A stretch of 5,799 bases of DNA, taken from Mycobacterium sp. (GTDB taxonomy: Bacteria > Actinomycetota > Actinomycetes > Mycobacteriales > Mycobacteriaceae). The position numbers were made by a program, and so were the translations under genes. The stretch lies in contig JAHFVB010000343.1 of the NCBI GenBank assembly GCA_023264755.1, forward strand, positions 1 to 5,799. The letters are read 5' to 3'. Positions 1 to 4,970 of the stretch are shown here, piece by piece (the first letter of the stretch is position 1; the number at the start of each line of letters is the position of its first letter). Below the pieces are notes generated by a model. The model worked only from the letters and a program-made list of their open reading frames with translations. It made no database searches and was not told the origin of the DNA.

Positions 1-648
1 GACCTCGTGGGTGAGCAGTCGATCGAGGATGTCGTTGGTGGGGGGACTTCCTTCCGTCAAGGCCACCCGTCGCTGCACCATGACGTCTTCCAGGTCCTTG
101 AGCAGCATCCCGACCGCGCGGGCCGAGCCCTTCTCGCGATAGGCCGCCTTGTGCAGCACGGTCGCGTAGGTCTCCCACCTGTCCAGCGGCAGACCGAAGT
201 AGTCCAGCGACACCAGTGCGGGCAACGGGTTCGCAAGGTCGTCGACGAAGTCGATACGCCCCGTCTCGATCACCCGGTCGACCACCCACGAGACGATCTC
301 GGCCATCCGCGGTCGGTATTCGTTGATCGCCTTCGACGTGAACTTCGCCGCCAGCACCCTACGAAACGCCTGCGAGTCCGGCGGATCGAGCTCCATCATG
401 CCCATCTGCACCGGATTGATGGGGACGGTGACCCCGCCGGCCACGTCTTCGCCGGCCACCACCAGATGCCGGCCGCAGGCGAAGGTCTCCGGGTCACTCA
501 GGGCCTTCTTGACGTCGGAGTATCTCGTCACCACGGAGAATCCCCCGTGTAGGTCACTGTGTGCAACCGGGCAGGTGTCGCGCAGCTCGCCATAGATTTC
601 GCGCCAGTGCTGGGCGAAGTGCTCGGAGTGATGATCGAACTGTTCCAT
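1..648 (-). CDS. Cytochrome P450, N-terminal half (gene continues left of window)
   Basis: Reading leftward from an ATG at 648, the frame stays open to base 1 and gives 216 residues; bacterial P450s are about 400 aa, so the I-helix, ExxR and heme-cysteine motifs are off the window. Family features seen: a start like FDHHSEHF, a CPVAHSDLHGGFSVVTRYSDV segment over about residues 26-46 (the usual first beta-sheet), SDPETFACGR at 51-60, and the C-helix motif DPPDSQAFRR at 88-97, followed by FVDDLANPLPALV and FGLPLDRW. There is no signal peptide or membrane anchor, so it should be a soluble class I enzyme fed by ferredoxin and reductase. The usual C-helix His is Ser92, while Arg96 is kept; this resembles the QRQFR of P450cam. 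AGGAG lies 6 nt before the ATG, which fixes the start. It is transcribed divergently from synthetase A. P450 identity is firm; the substrate is unknown. Confidence 0.93.
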   Translation of the reverse strand, partial: MEQFDHHSEHFAQHWREIYGELRDTCPVAHSDLHGGFSVVTRYSDVKKALSDPETFACGRHLVVAGEDVAGGVTVPINPVQMGMMELDPPDSQAFRRVLAAKFTSKAINEYRPRMAEIVSWVVDRVIETGRIDFVDDLANPLPALVSLDYFGLPLDRWETYATVLHKAAYREKGSARAVGMLLKDLEDVMVQRRVALTEGSPPTNDILDRLLTHEV

Positions 649-654
649 GGGCGA

Positions 655-659
655 CTCCT
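655..659 (-). promoter_or_regulatory. Ribosome binding site of the P450
   Basis: AGGAG on the minus strand, 6 nt before the ATG at 648. It supports this start over any upstream alternative. Confidence 0.75.
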
Positions 660-715
660 GCGTTCGAACGGCTGGGCCTGGCGGCATCGAACCGCACCTC
701 CACGGCGCCGTCGCC

Positions 716-744
716 AATGTATCCAACAGCGTTTGGTATATCAA
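716..744 (-). promoter_or_regulatory. Sigma70-type promoter of the P450
   Basis: On the minus strand, TTGATA (739-744; 5 of 6 to TTGACA) is followed after exactly 17 nt by TACATT (716-721; fits TAnnnT and 4 of 6 to TATAAT). Transcription would start near 709, leaving a leader of about 60 nt before the ATG at 648. The spacer is filled by the candidate operator at 721-737, so a bound repressor would block polymerase. This is the best promoter match in the intergenic region; no transcript data are available. Confidence 0.55.
721..737 (-). promoter_or_regulatory. Candidate TetR-type operator, site 1 (P450 promoter)
   Basis: On the minus strand this reads ACCAAACG-C-TGTTGGAT. It has one perfect half-site, ACCAAACG, and matches the idealised palindrome ACCAAACG-N-CGTTTGGT at 13 of 16 positions. 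It sits in the spacer between the proposed -35 and -10 boxes of the P450. Related sites lie at 935-951 and 3319-3335. The idealised sequence was derived from these same three sites, so the score is partly circular. Confidence 0.45.
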
Positions 745-854
745 GGACGCCCCCCTCGCCGAGGAATGCCGGTCCGGCCGGGTCGTCAGCGTCGACGACC
801 GGCAAGGCGATCCGACACAGGCGGCACCATCGGGCTCAGCGATCGACCGTCATT

Positions 855-882
855 TCCCGGCACGGCGGCGGCGGTGCCGGGA
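855..882. repeat. GC-rich perfect inverted repeat (hairpin) between divergent promoters
   Basis: Arms TCCCGGCAC (855-863) and GTGCCGGGA (874-882) are perfectly complementary over 9 bp around a 10-nt loop of GGC repeats. Neither strand has a T-tract after it, so it is not a classical intrinsic terminator. It lies between the proposed P450 and synthetase A promoters and could insulate them from upstream transcripts or bind a protein. A chance palindrome in high-GC DNA is also possible. Confidence 0.5.
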
Positions 883-908
883 GAGCCCAACTGCAGTCCA
901 CCGCAGGA

Positions 909-938
909 TTGCATCGGTGACTCACATCACGTTAACCT
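909..938 (+). promoter_or_regulatory. Possible promoter of synthetase A
   Basis: A weak TTGCAT (909-914) and an 18-nt spacer precede TAACCT (933-938), which fits the actinobacterial -10 pattern TAnnnT. The CRP-like site is inside the spacer and the candidate operator at 935-951 overlaps the -10 and the start site. The leader to the ATG at 1075 would be about 130 nt, rather long. The -35 match is poor, so this rests mainly on the -10 and the clustered regulatory motifs. Confidence 0.3.
917..930. promoter_or_regulatory. CRP/FNR-family-like site GTGA-N6-TCAC
   Basis: GTGA (917-920), six bases, then TCAC (927-930) reproduces the core and spacing of CRP binding sites (TGTGA-N6-TCACA), including those known for mycobacterial Crp. 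The outermost consensus bases are not conserved (G at both ends). It abuts the operator-like repeat and lies 145 bp upstream of synthetase A, so it could link the locus to cAMP or carbon status. A short motif like this can occur by chance. Confidence 0.35.
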
Positions 939-951
939 AACGCCATTGGGT
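935..951 (+). promoter_or_regulatory. Candidate TetR-type operator, site 2 (synthetase A)
   Basis: Reads ACCTAACG-C-CATTGGGT: 13 of 16 matches to ACCAAACG-N-CGTTTGGT, and the most symmetric of the three sites (6 of 8 base pairs). It overlaps a second possible dyad, CGTTA-ACC-TAACG at 930-942, so the true centre of symmetry is uncertain. Ten of 17 positions are invariant among sites 1, 2 and 3. Confidence 0.45.
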
Positions 952-958
952 GGACTCC

Positions 959-970
959 GCGAGGCCTCGC
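959..970. repeat. 12-bp perfect palindrome
   Basis: GCGAGGCCTCGC is its own reverse complement. It lies 8 bp downstream of candidate operator site 2, in what would be the untranslated leader of synthetase A. It may be another protein site or a chance product of base composition. The rest of the stretch from 971 to 1059 shows nothing I can name. Confidence 0.4.
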
Positions 971-1059
971 CAACGGCGCGCCCGCACCACCGGGCGACCC
1001 GTGGCACCCGATGCGGAAGGGTCGGTCACCGCTCAGCCGCCGACCGACGATCAACGCTT

Positions 1060-1065
1060 GAGAGG
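1060..1065 (+). promoter_or_regulatory. Ribosome binding site of synthetase A
   Basis: GAGAGG ends 9 nt before the ATG at 1075. The reading frame is open much further upstream (to 559), so this site, together with family alignment, decides the start. Confidence 0.6.
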
Positions 1066-1074
1066 CACCGCGCC

Positions 1075-2646
1075 ATGAACGTATTCCCAGCCCACGACTG
1101 GGTCGCGCACCACGCCGTTCATCGTCCAGATGCCATGGCGCTCGGGTGCGCCGAGGACGGCCGACGGGTGACCTGGTCCGAGCTGGACCACCGGGTCGGC
1201 TCGCTCGCCACCGTGCTCGCGGGACTCGGGGTCGCCAAGGGTGACCGCATCTCCGTCGTCTCCGAGAACGACCCGCGGGTGTTCGAACTCCAGTTCGCGG
1301 CCATGCGTCTCGGCGCCCTCCTAGTCCCGCTGAACTGGCGGCTGACCGTATCCGAGCTGTCGGACATCTGCATCGACGCCGAACCGGCCGTCCTCGTCCA
1401 CGATGGCACGTGGGAGCAGAGCGCCAAGGAGATCGCGCACACGGCCGGCATCGTTCACCGGCTGGCCTGGGGCGCTGGTCCTGCCTCTGATTGCACCGAC
1501 TACGAAGCCGGGGTCGCCGACTCCGCGCCCCGCGGCCCCAGCTCGGATATCGCACTCGATGATCCGGCGTACATTCTCTACACCTCCGGCACCACCGGCC
1601 GGCCGAAGGGTGCGCTCTCGACCAACACGACACTGATCTGGCATGCGCTGAACAACGCGCACACCACCGGCACATCCGAGCCCGGCTGCCATCATCTCAA
1701 TCCGATGCCCCTCTTCCATGCCGGCGGCCTGCACGTGATGTCGAATCCGATCCTGTACTTCGGCGGCGCAGTTACGACCATGACCCGCTTCGTCCCCGAC
1801 AAGGTGCTGGCCGCGCTTTCGGGCTCGACGCCGCCCATCACTCACTTCACGGCGATTCCGCTGATGTACGCGGCGATTGCCGCTCAGCCTGGCTTCGACG
1901 ACGCCGACCTCTCTCGGGCGCGGAATTTCACCGTCGCGGGCGCCATCGCGACACCAGAGTTGCTCCAGCGGTGGGCCGACCGGGGCGTCCCGCTGCAGCC
2001 GCAGTACGGCGGCACCGAGATGGGCCCGATGGCGACCGCACTCGACGACCAGGGCGCCTGGCTGGACAAGGCCAAGGGGGGCTCCACGGGACGTCGCGCG
2101 TTCCATACCGACATCCGGCTCGTCGACTCCGCGGGTGGTGACGTCCCCGACGGCGTCACCGGGGAGATCTGGCTTCGCGGGCCAAGCATCACCCCGGGCT
2201 ACTGGCGCAAGGACAGCGCCGACTTCTTCACCGACGGGTGGTTCCGCACCGGCGACGCGGCCCGACGGGACACCGACGGGTTCTACTACCCGGCGGGTCG
2301 GACCAAGGAGATGTACAAGTCCGGCGGCGAGAACGTCTACCCGGCCGAAGTCGAGAACGTGATGTCTCTACACCCCGCGGTGGCGGACTTCGCCGTGGTC
2401 GGAGTCCCAGATGAGAAATGGGGCGAGGTCGGGCTCGCCGTGTTGGTCGCGGCCTCGGACAACCCGCCAACCCTCGAGCAACTCCACGCGTTCGCCGCAG
2501 ACAAGCTCGCGCGGTTCAAGCTTCCGAAGCACGTCGTCGTCGTCGACGAGCTTCCTCGCAATGTCACCGGCAAAGTGTCCCGCCAGGCGCTGAAGGAGCT
2601 CTACGGCACCATCGCAGTGGCACCTACCGAGGCCGAAGCGCGTTAG
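1075..2646 (+). CDS. AMP-forming acyl-CoA synthetase (FadD-like), synthetase A
   Basis: A complete 523-aa member of the ANL adenylating family, which activates a carboxylate with ATP to an acyl-AMP and transfers it to CoA. Motifs in order: P-loop YTSGTTGRPKG (169-179), FHAGGL with the A4 His215, YGGTE (311-315), WFRTGD (389-394), the hinge region GRTKEMYKSGGENVYPAE (408-425), and PRNVTGK with the catalytic Lys500. All key residues are present, so it should be active. Length is normal for medium-chain or aromatic/alicyclic acid ligases, shorter than the roughly 600-aa long-chain FadD15 type. MNVFPAHDW...HRPDAMALG is the usual family N-terminus, which supports the ATG at 1075. It is divergent from the P450 and tail-to-tail with tetR, sharing the stop region. 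The substrate acid cannot be read from sequence. It is a paralogue of synthetase B. Confidence 0.93.
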   Translation: MNVFPAHDWVAHHAVHRPDAMALGCAEDGRRVTWSELDHRVGSLATVLAGLGVAKGDRISVVSENDPRVFELQFAAMRLGALLVPLNWRLTVSELSDICIDAEPAVLVHDGTWEQSAKEIAHTAGIVHRLAWGAGPASDCTDYEAGVADSAPRGPSSDIALDDPAYILYTSGTTGRPKGALSTNTTLIWHALNNAHTTGTSEPGCHHLNPMPLFHAGGLHVMSNPILYFGGAVTTMTRFVPDKVLAALSGSTPPITHFTAIPLMYAAIAAQPGFDDADLSRARNFTVAGAIATPELLQRWADRGVPLQPQYGGTEMGPMATALDDQGAWLDKAKGGSTGRRAFHTDIRLVDSAGGDVPDGVTGEIWLRGPSITPGYWRKDSADFFTDGWFRTGDAARRDTDGFYYPAGRTKEMYKSGGENVYPAEVENVMSLHPAVADFAVVGVPDEKWGEVGLAVLVAASDNPPTLEQLHAFAADKLARFKLPKHVVVVDELPRNVTGKVSRQALKELYGTIAVAPTEAEAR

Positions 2647-3287
2647 TCGACCGCAGCCGGCAACCAGCGTGCCTGTCGGTCCCTGACAGCGGCCCCGATT
2701 GCGTCGAGGATGCTGGTCGTGACCAGATCGTAGATCTCGTCCGACGTCAATCCGCGATCGGACATGGCCCTGGTCAGCGCCGGATACTTATCGTTGTCGA
2801 TATCGTGCTGGTCGATTGGCGAGTAGCCCTGGGTGTCATGCAAGACGCTGCCTATCGCCAACAATTCCAGCGCGTCGATCAGCGGCATCACCGCCGCGCT
2901 CGGCACGCCCTCCTCCACCAGACGGGCGGCCGAGGTATCCAACATGTGGGCACCCATGCCCAGAGACCGACGGCCGGCGATCAGCGGTACCAGCGCGGGA
3001 TGTCTGAGCAGTGCAGCGCGGAGATTGCGGGCGTTACGCGGCAACCACTGCCGCCAGTCCTCATCGGTGGCGTCGGGGGTACGCACTTCGGACAGCGCGA
3101 ATTCTGCTGCGCCGATGAGGATTTCATCCTTGTTCTCGAAGTGGTGATAGAGCGAGGCTCCGTTGACCCCCAGCGCATCGGCCAGTTTGCGGATGCTGAG
3201 CCCTTCGAGGCCGTCTGCATCGATGATCGCCAGCGCGGTCTCCAGTACCTTGCGCCGTGAGATGAGCGGGATCTTTGGTCGTGCCAT
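2643..3287 (-). CDS. TetR-family transcriptional regulator
   Basis: A 214-aa protein with an N-terminal TetR DNA-binding domain: helix 1 region RRKVLETALAIIDADGLEGL (11-30), then the helix-turn-helix IRKLADALGVNGASLYHHFENKDEIL (32-57), the family signature. The remaining helical part, with RHPALVPLIAGRR at 95-107, resembles the TetR_C ligand-binding domain and would form the dimer and effector pocket. The start is taken at ATG 3287 because MARPKIPLISRR is typical and GGAAGG lies 8 nt upstream; a TTG at 3323 would add 12 residues but falls in the candidate operator. Its TAA (2643-2645) overlaps the TAG of synthetase A. It probably represses its own gene and the neighbours through the sites at 721, 935 and 3319. 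Effector unknown; substrate or its CoA ester is a reasonable guess. Confidence 0.92.
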   Translation of the reverse strand: MARPKIPLISRRKVLETALAIIDADGLEGLSIRKLADALGVNGASLYHHFENKDEILIGAAEFALSEVRTPDATDEDWRQWLPRNARNLRAALLRHPALVPLIAGRRSLGMGAHMLDTSAARLVEEGVPSAAVMPLIDALELLAIGSVLHDTQGYSPIDQHDIDNDKYPALTRAMSDRGLTSDEIYDLVTTSILDAIGAAVRDRQARWLPAAVD

Positions 3288-3295
3288 GCGTGCTG

Positions 3296-3301
3296 CCTTC
3301 C
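3296..3301 (-). promoter_or_regulatory. Ribosome binding site of tetR
   Basis: GGAAGG on the minus strand, 8 nt before ATG 3287. It decides this start against the in-frame TTG at 3323. Confidence 0.65.
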
Positions 3302-3312
3302 GGTTTGCCCAT

Positions 3313-3318
3313 AGCGTA
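3313..3318 (-). promoter_or_regulatory. Possible -10 box of tetR
   Basis: TACGCT on the minus strand fits TAnnnT and would start transcription near 3306, about 19 nt before the ATG. No -35 box is evident. The candidate operator at 3319-3335 directly abuts it upstream, the same geometry as at the P450 promoter within one base. tetR may also be read through from the synthetase B operon. Confidence 0.3.
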
Positions 3319-3335
3319 ACCAAACGCCGTCTGAC
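3319..3335 (+). promoter_or_regulatory. Candidate TetR-type operator, site 3 (tetR autoregulation)
   Basis: Reads ACCAAACG-C-CGTCTGAC: one perfect half-site plus 5 of 8 in the other half (13 of 16 overall). It lies in the 92-bp gap between synthetase B and tetR, 32 bp upstream of the tetR ATG. Being next to the regulator gene, it is the most natural autoregulatory site and links the motif to this TetR protein. A looser dyad, GTTTG (3303-3307) and CAAAC (3321-3325), overlaps it. Confidence 0.45.
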
Positions 3336-3379
3336 CGGGCCAGCGACATGGGAAGTCGGCGGCAGCAGGCGGCGCGCGA

Positions 3380-4954
3380 TCAGCTCGGTGTCGGCGCCAG
3401 CGCCGGAGCCACCGTGGAGTTCCCCGAGCCGTACTTCACCTTCAACTCGGCCTTCGGCAACTTGCCGGATCCGTTGCGCTCGAAGGGCTCCACGACGAGG
3501 AATTCGGCCGGCACCTTGAATTTTGCCAGGCGGTTGCGACAGTGCTCCCGCACCGAGTCAGTGTCCAGTTCGACGCCGGGCTTCGCAACGAGCAGTGCGC
3601 GACCGACTTCGCCCCACCGCGCGTGGACGATCGGAATGACGGCGGCATCGGCGATCCCGGGATGCGACTGCAGGACACGTTCGATCTCAGCGGGGTAGAC
3701 GTTTTCGCCGCCGGACTTGTACATGTCCTTGATGCGGTCGACGATCGTCAGATATCCGTCCCGGTCCTGCCTGACCGCGTCGCCACTGCGGAACCATTCG
3801 CCGGAGAATGCCGGGTCGTCCGCCCGGTTGCGCCGCCAGTAGCCGGGGATGATCGACGGGCCGTGAACCCACACCTCACCAGTCTCGCCCACCGCCACGT
3901 CGTTGCCATCGGGTCCGACGATCCTCAGCTGGGTGTACTGCACCGGGACACCGCAGGTGCTGAACTTGGTCAGCGCCACGGCGGGCGCGACTACGCTGGC
4001 GATCGGGCCCATCTCGGTGGACCCATAGCCGGGGCTGAGCGCCCAGCCGCGGTCGTGGAAGGCCTTCGTCACGTCCCAGTTGAGAAATCCGCCGCCGACC
4101 TGGCCGTGGCGCAGGTGCCTGAAGTCGGCGTCGACGAAACCAGGGACGGCACTCATCGCCTGGTACATCACCGGCGCGCCGGAGAAGTGCGTGAATCCAG
4201 CGGAGGCGTCGCGTAGCAGCGCCACCGCCTGAGCGGGATCGAAACCCGGTGCGACGGCCACCGTCCCACCGAGTGAGAGGATCGGGTTGGCCATGCTGTT
4301 GAGACCACCGGCATGGAAGAACGGCAGTACGGCTAGGTACTTCGACGATGGCGACAAATCATAGGGTTCAATGGAATTCAAGGTCTGATAGTGCAGCGTC
4401 TGGTGCGTGACGATGGCACCCTTGGGCCGTCCGGTCGTGCCAGAGGTATAGATGAGCTGAACCGTGTCCGTCATGCGGGCGACGCGTTCCGCCGACCGTG
4501 GAGTGGCGGCACGGGACGCGGACTCGAGGCCGTCGACGTCATCCGCTGCACCGAAGGACGCTAGCCGGGGCACGCCTGCGGCGTCGGCGACCCGGGCCGC
4601 CATCTGTTGATGACCGGCGTCGTGGATCAGCACGGCGGGTTCGGAGTCGCTGCAGAGGAATTCGAGCTCCGACTGCACCAGCCGGAAGTTCAGTGGCACG
4701 TAGACGGCACCGAGCCGCAGGCAGGCCAGTTCGATGATCAGGCTCCACGGGTGGTTTGCGGCGAGCACCGCCACCCGGTCACCCACCCCCACGCCGAAAT
4801 CCTCGGCCAGCGCTCCGGCCAGGCCGGCCACCTTGTCCTCGAGCGAAGCCCAAGTGATCACGTCGCCAGTGACGACGTCCTCGATTGCGTTGGCCTGCGC
4901 CCTCGTTCGTGAGTAGTAGGACACGAAATCGGTCGCGTAGTGCTCACTGGTCAT
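3380..4954 (-). CDS. AMP-forming acyl-CoA synthetase (FadD-like), synthetase B
   Basis: A complete 524-aa ANL-family ligase. Motifs: P-loop YTSGTTGRPKG (169-179), PFFHAGGL with A4 His214, YGSTE (310-314), WFRSGD (387-392), DRIKDMYKSGGENVYPAE (406-423) and NGSGK with catalytic Lys498. The usual GR of the hinge motif is DR here; the Arg is kept. A Pro/Ala/Ser/Thr-rich tail of about 15 residues follows the fold. The ATG at 4954 is preceded 8 nt upstream by GGGGAGG; the frame opens 22 codons earlier but that part overlaps the LLM gene and looks noncoding. It lies 16 nt downstream of the LLM gene, so the two are probably one operon. It shares the unusual MYKSGGEN hinge and the FHAGGL..M.NPIL segment with synthetase A, marking paralogues, but loop residues differ, so the substrates may differ. 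Substrate unknown. Confidence 0.93.
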   Translation of the reverse strand: MTSEHYATDFVSYYSRTRAQANAIEDVVTGDVITWASLEDKVAGLAGALAEDFGVGVGDRVAVLAANHPWSLIIELACLRLGAVYVPLNFRLVQSELEFLCSDSEPAVLIHDAGHQQMAARVADAAGVPRLASFGAADDVDGLESASRAATPRSAERVARMTDTVQLIYTSGTTGRPKGAIVTHQTLHYQTLNSIEPYDLSPSSKYLAVLPFFHAGGLNSMANPILSLGGTVAVAPGFDPAQAVALLRDASAGFTHFSGAPVMYQAMSAVPGFVDADFRHLRHGQVGGGFLNWDVTKAFHDRGWALSPGYGSTEMGPIASVVAPAVALTKFSTCGVPVQYTQLRIVGPDGNDVAVGETGEVWVHGPSIIPGYWRRNRADDPAFSGEWFRSGDAVRQDRDGYLTIVDRIKDMYKSGGENVYPAEIERVLQSHPGIADAAVIPIVHARWGEVGRALLVAKPGVELDTDSVREHCRNRLAKFKVPAEFLVVEPFERNGSGKLPKAELKVKYGSGNSTVAPALAPTPS

Positions 4955-4962
4955 GTCACGAT

Positions 4963-4969
4963 CCTCCCC
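4963..4969 (-). promoter_or_regulatory. Ribosome binding site of synthetase B
   Basis: GGGGAGG on the minus strand, 8 nt before ATG 4954 and inside the 16-nt gap after the LLM stop codon. Strong match, and the deciding evidence for the start. Confidence 0.75.
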
Positions 4970-4970
4970 G

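Noticed and set aside
7..552. 181-codon plus-strand open frame opposite the P450
   Set aside because: Antisense to a clear P450; the product is rich in His and Arg with no family pattern, as expected from high-GC shadow frames.
733..744. Near-palindrome TTGGTATATCAA as a separate operator
   Set aside because: Ten of 12 symmetric, but it overlaps the proposed -35 box and the 721-737 site, and is not repeated at the other promoters.
554..805. 83-codon minus-strand frame overlapping the P450 start
   Set aside because: Overlaps the P450 coding region in another frame and covers the P450 promoter; no recognisable protein or ribosome site.
559..1074. In-frame extension of synthetase A upstream of ATG 1075
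   Set aside because: The extension runs through the promoters, operators and hairpin, reads as Arg/Pro/His-rich noise, and goes beyond the normal family N-terminus; a ribosome site and typical start lie at 1075.
2418..3260. 280-codon plus-strand frame opposite tetR
   Set aside because: Out of frame over the end of synthetase A and antisense to a well-supported TetR protein; no family features.
3288..3323. Longer tetR start at TTG 3323
   Set aside because: TTG is a rare start, has no good ribosome site, and falls within the candidate operator; ATG 3287 has GGAAGG at 8 nt.
3336..3379. Transcription terminator after synthetase B
   Set aside because: GC-rich with short imperfect dyads only; no stable stem with T-tract, so read-through into tetR cannot be excluded.
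3542..4216. 224-codon plus-strand frame opposite synthetase B
   Set aside because: Lies antisense to conserved ligase motifs; shadow of codon bias.
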